Shown piece after piece: positions 26,057-33,776 of a DNA stretch of 64,000 bases (the stretch's first letter is position 1; every line of letters starts with the position of its first letter). The translations under genes were made by a program, and so were the position numbers. The stretch comes from Bradyrhizobium sp. CCGUVB1N3 (GTDB lineage Bacteria > Pseudomonadota > Alphaproteobacteria > Rhizobiales > Xanthobacteraceae), in assembly GCF_024199925.1 (NCBI RefSeq), contig NZ_JANADR010000001.1, positions 1,922,001-1,986,000 of the forward strand. The letters run 5' to 3'. The notes below the pieces were generated by a model. It had not been told where the DNA came from, ran no database searches, and saw only the letters and a program-made list of their open reading frames with translations.

Positions 26057-26131
26057 GGTTGTTCTCCCTTTTCTTGTTACGGCCGAAGGATTGCCCCCCG
26101 AAGCCGCGGCCCGTCGCCGCATTCGGCTTGA

Positions 26132-26149
26132 TTACACAGGTCTGTGTAA
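26132..26149. promoter_or_regulatory. TetR operator 1
   Basis: TTACACAGGTCTGTGTAA: two perfect 8-base half-sites (TTACACAG/CTGTGTAA) around a GT centre, in the divergent MFS-TetR intergenic region. Confidence 0.8.
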
Positions 26150-26185
26150 CTAAGATTGGAAGTTGGAATGGCTGTCAAGCGCCAA

Positions 26186-26203
26186 GTAAACAGATCTGTG
26201 TAA
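26186..26203. promoter_or_regulatory. TetR operator 2
   Basis: GTAAACAGATCTGTGTAA, the same palindrome with changes in the outer left half. Its centre is 54 bases from operator 1 and it overlaps the first base of the TetR start codon, so binding would block the regulator's own expression. Confidence 0.75.
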
Positions 26204-26799
26204 TGGCTGCTACCACAAAAACGGATATGGCGGAGCGGATCCTCAAGACCGCCGACCGGCTGTTTTACCTTGAGGGCATCCGCGCCATCGGCGTCGATAC
26301 CATCGCGGCCGAAATCGGCATCTCCAAGCGCACGCTCTACAACCACTTCCCATCCAAGGACGCGCTGATCGCGGCCTATCTCGCGCGACGTTTTGTTCAG
26401 CCTCGTCCCTCGGACAAGCCGCCGGCCGAGCAGATCCTCGCCACCTTCGATTCGCTGGAGCGCCGCTTCGCCGCCAAGGATTTTCGCGGCTGCCCGTTCG
26501 TGAATGCGGTGGCAGAGCTCGGAACCGAAGACCGCGCCGTGAAAAAGATCGCGAAGGCCTTCAAGGAGAGCCGCCGGCTCTGGTTTCGCGACCGGCTCAT
26601 CGAGCTCGGCGTGACTGACGCCGAGGCGCTGGCGACGCAGCTCGTACTGCTGGTCGACGGCTCGATCGCGCAGGACCTCGTGCGCGACGACCCTGCGATG
26701 GCCCGCGCGGCGAAGGAAGCGGCGAAGGTACTGCTGCGGAATGCGGGGGTGGATGTGGGAGATGGTGCGAAGGAGACGGCGGCGAAGCGAGGCAAGTAG
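26203..26799 (+). CDS. TetR/AcrR family repressor
   Basis: 198-residue ligand-responsive repressor. The N-terminal helix-turn-helix is ILKTADRLFYLEGIRAIGVD...ISKRTLYNHFPSKDAL (residues about 12-57). The C-terminal ligand domain contains FRGCPFVNAVAELG, seen in the TetR_C_37-like subgroup. ATG 26203 begins the conserved N-terminus; longer in-frame starts would lie in the operator region and inside the MFS gene. It is likely autorepressing and controls the divergent MFS gene through two near-identical palindromes. Confidence 0.9.
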   Translation: MAATTKTDMAERILKTADRLFYLEGIRAIGVDTIAAEIGISKRTLYNHFPSKDALIAAYLARRFVQPRPSDKPPAEQILATFDSLERRFAAKDFRGCPFVNAVAELGTEDRAVKKIAKAFKESRRLWFRDRLIELGVTDAEALATQLVLLVDGSIAQDLVRDDPAMARAAKEAAKVLLRNAGVDVGDGAKETAAKRGK

Positions 26800-26815
26800 G
26801 CGCAACAATGACAGC

Positions 26816-26951
26816 CGTCGTCCCGGACAAGCGAAGCGCAGATCAGGGACCCATAGCCACAGGAAGTCGTTTTGGCGAAGACTCGTGGTCGGTTGTACGC
26901 ACCACAACCCTCCCTGGGGTAATGGGTCCCGGCTTTCGCCGGGACGACACG
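26816..26951. repeat. Dispersed intergenic repeat with CCCGG palindromes
   Basis: Starts GTCGTCCCGGACAAGCG and ends GGGTCCCGGCTTTCGCCGGGACGAC, whose CCCGGCTTTCGCCGGG is a stable hairpin. Bradyrhizobium-type repeat between convergent tetR and pleD; it may also end transcription. Confidence 0.65.
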
Positions 26952-26989
26952 GGAGTTTGTAGCGCGCCTATTGCGTCCCTGATCCGTCC

Positions 26990-28363
26990 CTACGCCGCCT
27001 GCGACACCACGCGGTTGCGGCCGTCGTGCTTGGCGCGATAGAGCGCGGTGTCGGCACGCTTGAGCACGTCGGCGACGGCCTCGCCCTTCTGCTCCAGCGT
27101 GGTGAGGCCGATCGAGATCGTCACCTCGATGCGCTTGGTACCCTTGTGGACGGAGAACGGCTCGCCCGCGATCGAGCGACGCAGGCGCTCGGCGACCATG
27201 CCGGCAACGTGCAGGTCGGTCTCCGGCATCACGATGACGAACTCCTCGCCGCCATAGCGACAGGCGAGATCGATGCCGCGGATCGACTTGCGCACGCGCA
27301 CCGCGAATTCGCGCAAGACGTCGTCGCCGGCGTCATGCCCGTAATTGTCGTTGATCGACTTGAAATAGTCGATGTCCAGAATCATCAGCGCCAGCGGCTT
27401 GCCGCGCGTCGAGGCCTGTTCGGCGAGCGTCGCCAGATGGCTCTCCATGTAGCGGCGGTTGTGCAGGCCGGTGAGCGCGTCGGTGATCGCCATCTCGATC
27501 GAGTTCTGCACGTTGTCGCGCAAATGATCGGTGTAGCGGCGGCGGCGGATCTGCGTGCGCGCACGCGCGAGCAGCTCATTCTTGTCGACGGGGCGGAGCA
27601 GATAGTCGTTGACGCCGATCTCCAGCCCGCGGAGCAGCCGCGTGCCGCTGTCGGCATCGGCAATGGCAAGGATCGGCACGTGGCGGGTGCGCTCCAGCGA
27701 GCGCGCCTGGCTGCACAGGCGAAGCCCGTCGAAATTGTTGAGGTCGAGCGAGACGATCAAGAGGTCGTAATTGCCCTCGGCGGCGTGGAACAGCGCCTCC
27801 GTCGGGTTGGGCTCGACGTCGACCGTATGCTCGGCGGCAAGCAGGGTCGCCAGCCGTTCATAGGAGGATTGGCGGTCGTCGACCAGGAGGATGCGGCCGC
27901 CCTTGCCGGTGTCGGCCACCGCGCTGCGCTCCGGGGCCTGCACGCCGATCTCGAGCGAGGTGATGGCGCGCATGCGCAGCTCATCCGTCATCATCTTCAG
28001 CCGCGTCAGCGATCGCACGCGCGCGATCAGCACGACGTCGGAGACGGGTTTTGTGAGAAAATCGTCGGCGCCCGCTTCCAGGCCGCGGATGCGGTCGGCG
28101 GGGCTGTCGAGCGCGGTCACCATCACGACGGGGATGTGATGCGTCACCGGATCGGTCTTCAGCCGGCGGCAGACCTCGAACCCGTCGATGTCGGGCATCA
28201 TGACGTCGAGCAGGATGATGTCGCACTCGGCTCTTCGGCAGATCGCCAGCGCCTCGGCGCCGTTCGAGGCCGTCATCACGTCGAAATATTCGGCGGAGAG
28301 GCGGGCTTCCAGCAGCTTGACGTTGGCGGGGACGTCATCGACGACGAGGATACGCGCGGACAC
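26990..28363 (-). CDS. pleD: PleD-type response regulator/diguanylate cyclase
   Basis: Makes cyclic di-GMP on phosphorylation and drives cell-cycle and polar development in alphaproteobacteria. Layout as in Caulobacter PleD: receiver 1 with phospho-acceptor D53 (IILLDVMMPD), a second degenerate receiver (residues about 155-270), then a GGDEF domain with active-site RYGGEEF and the inhibitory RxxD site (RGID) five residues before it. 457 residues. The start is GTG 28363 with GGGAG upstream, 13 bases after the divK stop. Co-transcribed with divK. Confidence 0.95.
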   Translation of the reverse strand: MSARILVVDDVPANVKLLEARLSAEYFDVMTASNGAEALAICRRAECDIILLDVMMPDIDGFEVCRRLKTDPVTHHIPVVMVTALDSPADRIRGLEAGADDFLTKPVSDVVLIARVRSLTRLKMMTDELRMRAITSLEIGVQAPERSAVADTGKGGRILLVDDRQSSYERLATLLAAEHTVDVEPNPTEALFHAAEGNYDLLIVSLDLNNFDGLRLCSQARSLERTRHVPILAIADADSGTRLLRGLEIGVNDYLLRPVDKNELLARARTQIRRRRYTDHLRDNVQNSIEMAITDALTGLHNRRYMESHLATLAEQASTRGKPLALMILDIDYFKSINDNYGHDAGDDVLREFAVRVRKSIRGIDLACRYGGEEFVIVMPETDLHVAGMVAERLRRSIAGEPFSVHKGTKRIEVTISIGLTTLEQKGEAVADVLKRADTALYRAKHDGRNRVVSQAA

Positions 28364-28376
28364 TGAAATTACTCCC

Positions 28377-28742
28377 CTACCCGATAAAACGCCGGACCGT
28401 CTCAATGAACTTGCCGACCGAGATCGGCTTGGAAAGATACGCCTCGCAGCCGCCCTCGCGTATGCGCTCTTCGTCGCCCTTCATCGCGAATGCGGTCACC
28501 GCGACCACGGGAATGTTGCGCAGCTCCGGATCGTCCTTGATCCAGCGCGTCACCTCGAGCCCCGACACCTGCGGCAACTGGATATCCATCAGCACGAGAT
28601 CGGGACGCATCTTGCGAACGAGATCCAGCGCCTCGTAGCCGTTGCTGGTGCCCGAAGTCTGATAGCCGTGCGCCTCCAACAGGTCGCGGAAGAGCTTCAT
28701 GTTGAGCTCGTTGTCCTCCACGATCAGGACGGTCTTAGTCAT
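28377..28742 (-). CDS. divK: Single-domain response regulator DivK
   Basis: 121-residue receiver without output domain. It controls the DivJ/PleC kinases and so CtrA activity and asymmetric division. The acidic pocket E9-D10 and phospho-acceptor D53 (LVLMDIQLP) are present, with the conserved Thr in VVAVTAFAM and Lys in YLSKPIS. ATG 28742 is chosen (GGGAGGGACGGG upstream). It is the first gene of the divK-pleD operon, transcribed divergently from the DUF3572 gene. Confidence 0.96.
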   Translation of the reverse strand: MTKTVLIVEDNELNMKLFRDLLEAHGYQTSGTSNGYEALDLVRKMRPDLVLMDIQLPQVSGLEVTRWIKDDPELRNIPVVAVTAFAMKGDEERIREGGCEAYLSKPISVGKFIETVRRFIG

Positions 28743-28973
28743 CCCGTCCCTCCCCATTGTCAGGAGACCTGTTCGACATGTGACGCCTCAGGCGCCTTCC
28801 GCGGGCGCTTCGAAAACTGGATTCAAACTAGCCTCAGATTCGCTCTAGTTTCGTTAAACCCGAGGGCCAACTTTCCGAGAAGTGGTTTCCAGTTGCTTGT
28901 CTGGGATCACCAGACTCGGGCATGATGATTCCAAATTAGAGACCGAAAGTTAACGGAAAGGCAAACTGTCCGC

Positions 28974-29273
28974 TTGAAAAAGCCTGTTCAAAACCCCCGC
29001 GAAGTAGCTGAAATCGTTGCGATTCAGGCATTGTCCTTCGTCGCCGGCGATCCGGAGCGGCTGGGCCTGTTTCTGGCTGAGACAGGCATCGGCCCGGAGA
29101 CCCTGCGAAACGCGGCCTCAGACCCGAATTTCCTGATCAGCGTGCTCGATTTCGTGCTGCGCGACGACGCAACCGTGAAGGCCTTTGCGAGCGCCTCGGA
29201 ACTCCATCCGACCAACATCGCTGCGGCCCGGCAAGTGCTCGGCGACCCGCACTGGGAGCGCGACGTGCCGTGA
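28974..29273 (+). CDS. DUF3572 family protein
   Basis: 99-residue cytosolic helical protein found throughout Rhizobiales next to dinB or divK. Hallmarks are EIVAIQALSFVAGDPERL and the FLISVLDFVLRDD segment. The start is TTG 28974; no in-frame ATG precedes the conserved region. Its stop overlaps the dinB start (GTGA, 29270-29273), so the two are translationally coupled. Function unknown. Confidence 0.88.
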   Translation: MKKPVQNPREVAEIVAIQALSFVAGDPERLGLFLAETGIGPETLRNAASDPNFLISVLDFVLRDDATVKAFASASELHPTNIAAARQVLGDPHWERDVP

Positions 29274-30562
29274 GCACCCCTGAGGCGGCCGGGCCCCGCT
29301 GCTTCTGCCGGGATTGTCTGGCCGACCAGGGCATGCCGGCGCGGCGCTGTTCCGCCTGCGGTTCCCCGCGCCTCGTCCGCCACCGCGCGCTCGCCGCCCT
29401 GACGATCGCCCATATCGACTGCGACGCCTTCTACGCGACGGTCGAGAAGCGCGACAATCCCGACATCGCCGACAAGCCCGTGATCATCGGCGGGGGAAAG
29501 CGCGGCGTGGTGTCGGCGGCCTGCTACATCGCACGCACCTTCGGCGTGCGCTCGGCCATGCCGATGTTCAAGGCACTGGAAGCCTGCCCGCATGCGACCG
29601 TGATCCGGCCCGACATGGCCAAATATGTGCGCGTCGGCCGCGAGGTGCGCCACGCCATGCAGGCGTTGACGCCGCTGGTCGAGCCGCTCTCGATCGATGA
29701 AGCCTTTCTCGATCTCTCCGGCACCGAGCGCGTTCACGGCATGATCCCGGCAAAGGTGCTGGCGCGCTTTGCCCGCGACGTCGAACGCGACATCGGCATC
29801 ACCGTGTCGGTCGGGCTGTCCTGCAACAAGTTTCTGGCCAAGATCGCCTCCGATCTCGATAAGCCGCGCGGCTTTGCGAGCCTCGATCAGGAGGAAGCGC
29901 GCTCGATGCTTGCTTCGAGGCCGGTCGGCTTCATCTTCGGCGTCGGCCCGGCGACCCAGGAGCGTCTGGTGCAACGCGGTTTCCGCATCATCGCCGATCT
30001 GCAGAAGGCCGACGAGATCGAGCTGATGCGGCAGTTTCCGAGCGATGGCCGCAGGCTGTGGCGGCTCGCCCGCGGCATCGACGATCGCCGCGTCGAGCCG
30101 GATCGCGGCGCCAAGACGATTTCCAGCGAGACCACGTTCGAGACCGACATCCGCGACTTCGCGACGCTGGAGAAGATCTTGTGGCGGCTGTGCGAGAAGA
30201 CGTCGTCGCGGCTCAAGAGCAGCGAGCTTGCGGGCGCGACCATCACGCTGAAGCTGAAGACCGCCGACTTCCGCCAGCGCACCCGCTCGCAGTCGATCAA
30301 CGCGCCGACGCAGCTCGCCGCCAAGATCTTTTCGATCTGCCGGGAGATGCTGGCCAAGGAGATCGATGGCACCGCCTTCCGCCTGATGGGCGCCGGCGTC
30401 AGCGCGCTGCGCACGGGCTCGGCCACCGACGACACCGACATGCTCGACCGCCGCGCCGCCCACGCCGAACGCGCCATCGACGGCTTGCGCAAGAAGTTCG
30501 GCAGCGCCGCCGTGATCCGCGGCATTGCCTATGACGGGCCGGAGAAGACGGAGCCGGAGTGA
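29270..30562 (+). CDS. dinB: DNA polymerase IV with N-terminal zinc ribbon
   Basis: Y-family translesion polymerase, 430 residues. Catalytic carboxylates are in IAHIDCDAFYATVE and LSIDEAFLDLSG. Helix-hairpin-helix thumb (FIFGVGPATQERL) and little-finger domains follow. Ahead of the polymerase core are about 45 residues with a four-cysteine pattern (CFCRDC...CSACG), a probable zinc ribbon absent from E. coli DinB. I see no clear beta-clamp motif at the extreme C-terminus. GTG start overlaps the DUF3572 stop. No LexA box was evident upstream. Confidence 0.94.
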   Translation: MSTPEAAGPRCFCRDCLADQGMPARRCSACGSPRLVRHRALAALTIAHIDCDAFYATVEKRDNPDIADKPVIIGGGKRGVVSAACYIARTFGVRSAMPMFKALEACPHATVIRPDMAKYVRVGREVRHAMQALTPLVEPLSIDEAFLDLSGTERVHGMIPAKVLARFARDVERDIGITVSVGLSCNKFLAKIASDLDKPRGFASLDQEEARSMLASRPVGFIFGVGPATQERLVQRGFRIIADLQKADEIELMRQFPSDGRRLWRLARGIDDRRVEPDRGAKTISSETTFETDIRDFATLEKILWRLCEKTSSRLKSSELAGATITLKLKTADFRQRTRSQSINAPTQLAAKIFSICREMLAKEIDGTAFRLMGAGVSALRTGSATDDTDMLDRRAAHAERAIDGLRKKFGSAAVIRGIAYDGPEKTEPE

Positions 30563-30593
30563 GGGACGGAGCGTAGCGGACGCCTAGGCCAGC

Positions 30594-30730
30594 CCCGTCA
30601 TCCTGAGGCGCTCTCCATGCGGCGCAACGCACCGCATGGAGAGCCTCGAAGGATGGACGGCCCGGCTGCCGCAGAAGGGCCGTCGCCCTTCGAGGCCTCC
30701 GCTTCGCTCCGGCACCTCAGGGTGACGGTG
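30594..30730. repeat. Dispersed intergenic repeat (GTCATCCTGAGG type)
   Basis: Begins CCCGTCATCCTGAGGCGC and ends CACCTCAGGGTGACGG, an inverted pair. Internal hairpin CTCTCCATGCGG/CCGCATGGAGAG. The same family is at 36138-36250. Confidence 0.75.
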
Positions 30731-30750
30731 AGAGATCGAGCGCTGTGGCC

Positions 30751-31152
30751 TCAATCCGCGACTGCCACCGCCTCGATCTCGATCAGCCATTCGGGTGCCG
30801 CGAGCGCGGTGACGCCGACGAGCGTGCTGGCAGGCGGCTCCATGCCTTGGAAGAAAGCGGAGCGGGCCTTGCCGATGATCGGGCGCAGCTCGGGCTTGTA
30901 GCCGACGACGAAGGTGGTGATCTTCACGATGTTCGCGTAGCTCGCACCCGCAGCTTTCAGCGCGAGGCCAAGGTTCTGCATCACCTGCGTCGTCTGCGCG
31001 GCGATATCGCCCTCGCCGACGATCCTGCCCTCCTCATCGGTCGATACCTGCCCCGAGATGTAGATGGTGCGCGCGCCGGAGGCCGTGACGACGTGTGAAT
31101 AGGCCGGATTGTGGTGCAGGCCGCTTGGGCGGAGATGGTCGATCTTCGGCAT
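30751..31152 (-). CDS. RidA family protein (first of two)
   Basis: 133-residue member of the YjgF/RidA family, trimeric enzymes that hydrolyse reactive enamine/imine intermediates of amino-acid metabolism. TIYISGQVSTDEEG, the QTTQVMQNLGLAL helix and the Arg-containing strand near PIIGKARSAFF are typical. The C-terminal LVGVTALAAPEWLIEIEAVA carries the active-site Glu region. GGGAGG before ATG 31152. A second RidA-like gene lies 1.2 kb away on the other side of eipB. Confidence 0.9.
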   Translation of the reverse strand: MPKIDHLRPSGLHHNPAYSHVVTASGARTIYISGQVSTDEEGRIVGEGDIAAQTTQVMQNLGLALKAAGASYANIVKITTFVVGYKPELRPIIGKARSAFFQGMEPPASTLVGVTALAAPEWLIEIEAVAVAD

Positions 31153-31217
31153 GTGCGCCTCCCTGACGTTTATGATTGGGAGGGAGCGTAGCGAGGCTCG
31201 GCGCTCAACGCCAGCTG

Positions 31218-32066
31218 TCAATTACAGGGCTTGCTATCTTTGACGTCGAACTTGCCGAGTGCGCCGGAGATGACGAAATCGTTGTAGTCGAGCACCAGCG
31301 CACGGGAGACGCCGTTTTCGTAGAGCTCGAACGACATCGCGTAGACGGGCGTCTGCTCGCCCTCTTTCTGCTGGGCCTCGCGGTCGAAATAGCTGACGGT
31401 GACCGGCCAGCGCGTCAGCGATTTCATATGCTCGTCCGACGTCGACGGATCGGGCGAGGACGCCGCGCGGTCTGGCGTGATCGGCTGGCCGATCACGGTC
31501 AGCGTGTTGTAGACCTTCTCGCCATTGTCGGAGCCGTCATAGACGGAGAGCTCGAGCAGCGACTTGCCCTCCTTGGCGGCGGCAATGATCCGCTGGATCT
31601 GCTCGGTCGGAAACACCGTCGTGCCGTCGAGCGTGAAATTCTTCGGCACCGGCAGCTTCAATTTGACGTTGATGTGGTCGCCATCGCGCTCGGCCGATCC
31701 GTCGACCTGGCCCGAATCGACCTCGTTCATCCGCGTCTCGATCTTGAAACGATAGCTCTTGCCGGCCGCGTCCTCCCAGGAGTTGGAGCGAAGGTCGCTG
31801 AGCGTGACCTTGCCCTCGCCGCTGTCGAGCTCCGAGACCTGGCGGAATTCCGACGTGTAGCCCTCGCAGGAATTGCCGGCGAAATTATAGAGGATGCGCC
31901 CGCGCGCGCTGTTGATCGAGTTGGAGCGCGACTTGACGAGGCTCAAGTCGTACAGGGCCTGGTGCGAGAGGAACGGACCATTCGCGGCCTCAGCCCCGCC
32001 AGAAACGCCAACAGCGACAGCCGCGAGCGCCATGACACCGAGCGACGTCCGGAAAAGGTGCACCAT
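31218..32066 (-). CDS. eipB: Periplasmic envelope-integrity protein EipB (DUF1849)
   Basis: 282 residues with a signal peptide (MVHLFRTSLGVMALAAVAVG, cleavage near AEA). The mature protein matches DUF1849/EipB, a beta-spiral periplasmic protein needed for cell-envelope integrity in Brucella and conserved in Rhizobiales. The two cysteines, in NSCEGY and in the C-terminal SKPCN, correspond to the family's disulfide. AAGGGA precedes the ATG. It is upstream of ridA on the same strand with 65 bases between. Confidence 0.9.
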   Translation of the reverse strand: MVHLFRTSLGVMALAAVAVGVSGGAEAANGPFLSHQALYDLSLVKSRSNSINSARGRILYNFAGNSCEGYTSEFRQVSELDSGEGKVTLSDLRSNSWEDAAGKSYRFKIETRMNEVDSGQVDGSAERDGDHINVKLKLPVPKNFTLDGTTVFPTEQIQRIIAAAKEGKSLLELSVYDGSDNGEKVYNTLTVIGQPITPDRAASSPDPSTSDEHMKSLTRWPVTVSYFDREAQQKEGEQTPVYAMSFELYENGVSRALVLDYNDFVISGALGKFDVKDSKPCN

Positions 32067-32313
32067 GAATATCCCTTGGGAAATCGAGATTCGTCATTTT
32101 AATGACCGCCGCATTGCGTCGCAACTGCGGCCGCTTCACGGAAAGTTGCGCTTTTTTCTCAGAAATACACTGCCTTGCCTCGGAAAGATGCAACCCTGCC
32201 GGGCGCCCGGGCCACCGCCTCGCCGCCTTGCATGTAACCGCGCAATCGGCGAAACAGGCGCGCCGGCCGACTTGAGGCCGGACAGAATTTCCAGATGACA
32301 TCGAGGTCGGAAC

Positions 32314-32781
32314 ATGGCGGGCACGGTCGAGCAGAAACTGGCGGAACAGGGCATCAAGCTGCACGAGGCCCCCACTCCCGTGGCCAATTACGTGCCGTTC
32401 GTGCGAACCGGCAACCTGCTCTTCGTTTCGGGCCAGGTCTGCTTCGATCCCGCCGGCAAGCTGATCGCCAAGGGCAAGCTGGGCGCCGGCGTCTCCATCG
32501 AAGAGGGTGCGGCGGCGGCGCGCGGCTGCGCCATCAACCTGCTGGCGCAGGTCAAGGCGGCGCTCGGCGACCTCGACAAGGTCGTGCGCGTGGTGCGGCT
32601 CGGCGGCTTCATCAACTCGGCGCCGGATTTCGTCGACGGACCGAAGGTGCTGAACGGCGCCTCCGACCTGATGGTCGCAGCCTTCGGTGACAAGGGCCGC
32701 CACGCCCGCACCACCGTCGGCGTTGCCTCACTGCCGGCAGACGCCGCGGTCGAGGTCGAAGGCCTGTTCGAGGTCGCCTGA
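32314..32781 (+). CDS. RidA family protein (second)
   Basis: 155-residue YjgF/RidA member of the longer subtype. LLFVSGQVCFDPAGK, the AINLLAQVKAALGDLD helix, VVRVVRLGGFINSAPDF and HARTTVGVASLPADAAVEV are characteristic. It differs from the protein at 30751 in length and sequence, so it is not a recent duplicate. GAGGTCGGA precedes the ATG. It is followed 16 bases later by a GDPD gene on the same strand. Confidence 0.9.
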   Translation: MAGTVEQKLAEQGIKLHEAPTPVANYVPFVRTGNLLFVSGQVCFDPAGKLIAKGKLGAGVSIEEGAAAARGCAINLLAQVKAALGDLDKVVRVVRLGGFINSAPDFVDGPKVLNGASDLMVAAFGDKGRHARTTVGVASLPADAAVEVEGLFEVA

Positions 32782-32797
32782 TCCGGGAGCATGAGAC

Positions 32798-33544
32798 GTG
32801 CGTGCTCCGGATTGGCTGACGGCGCGGCCGGTCGCCCATCGCGGCCTGCATGACATTTCACGTGGCATCGTCGAGAACATGGCGGGCGCGGTGCAGGCTG
32901 CGATCGCGGGCAATTTCGCCATCGAGGTCGACATCCAGCTCTCCGCCGACGGCGAGGCCATGGTGCATCATGACCACGCGCTCGGCCGCCTGACCGAGGG
33001 CGACGGCGAGCTGATCGAGAAGACTGCGGCCGAGCTCAGGGCTGTCAAATTCAAGGACACGTCCGAGCGGATGATGTCGCTGTCCGACCTCTGCACCATG
33101 GTCGCCGGGCGGGTGCCGCTGGTGATCGAGGTGAAGAGCCATTTTGGCGGCGACCGCAAGCTCGTCAGGCGCATGGCCGAGGTCTTGGCGACCTACCAGG
33201 GTCCCGCCGTCGGCATGTCCTTCGATCCGGACCAGGTGCTGGCGCTACGCGAGCTGTTGCCTTCGCGCCCACGCGGCATCGTCGCGCAGCGGAGCTACGA
33301 GGACGAGTACTGGGCAAAGCTGACGCAAGCCCAGCGCGACAGCATGCTGTACTTGCGCCACGGCTTTCAAACCCAGCCGCATTTCGTCGCCTTCAGAGTC
33401 GACGATCTGCCGACGCCGGCGCCATGGATCGCGCGCAACGTCTTCGGCTGCGCCCTGCTCGGCTGGACCGTCCGTACCCCCGAGCAGCGGACACGGGCCG
33501 GGCAATTTGCCGACCAGATGATCTTTGAGGGGTTTGTGCCGTAG
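32798..33544 (+). CDS. Glycerophosphodiester phosphodiesterase family protein
   Basis: 248-residue cytosolic GDPD, expected to cleave glycerophosphodiesters to glycerol-3-phosphate and alcohol. The catalytic histidine and glutamates are in VAHRGLHD and AIEVDIQLSADGE, with VHHDHALGRLT following; the lysine/glutamate pair VIEVKSHF is present. GTG start 32798 with GGGAG upstream; the overlapping ATG at 32791 is out of frame. No signal peptide. Likely co-transcribed with the preceding RidA gene. Confidence 0.92.
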   Translation: MRAPDWLTARPVAHRGLHDISRGIVENMAGAVQAAIAGNFAIEVDIQLSADGEAMVHHDHALGRLTEGDGELIEKTAAELRAVKFKDTSERMMSLSDLCTMVAGRVPLVIEVKSHFGGDRKLVRRMAEVLATYQGPAVGMSFDPDQVLALRELLPSRPRGIVAQRSYEDEYWAKLTQAQRDSMLYLRHGFQTQPHFVAFRVDDLPTPAPWIARNVFGCALLGWTVRTPEQRTRAGQFADQMIFEGFVP

Positions 33545-33571
33545 GGTGCCGTCGTCGCATAGCGCAAGCTC

Positions 33572-33707
33572 TCGTGTCCCGGACGCGCTGCAACGCGCCA
33601 GCGTTGCTGCGCAGAGCCGGGACCCAAGCGGCCCACGAATTTATTCGCGGCATGGGCCCTGGCTCTGCAGCGCACCGCCAAGGCGCTGCGCTGCGTCCGG
33701 GGCACGT
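33572..33707. repeat. Dispersed intergenic repeat (CCCGGACGCGC type)
   Basis: Contains TCCCGGACGCGCTGCAACGC, also present at 61021-61040. Inverted GC-rich pairs (CAGAGCCGGGACCC; GCGCTGCGCTGCGTCCGGG). Confidence 0.7.
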
Positions 33708-33776
33708 GTGGTTCCCGCCCCTTGAAGTCGCTGCTGCAATGCACGATCTTCTCTGCAGGGTTCTTCAAGACACGCG

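Noticed and set aside
24749..26131. Plus-strand open frame opposite the MFS gene
   Set aside because: Antisense shadow; the MFS protein has twelve clear helices.
27026..28366. Plus-strand open frame opposite pleD
   Set aside because: Antisense shadow of a gene with intact receiver and GGDEF motifs.
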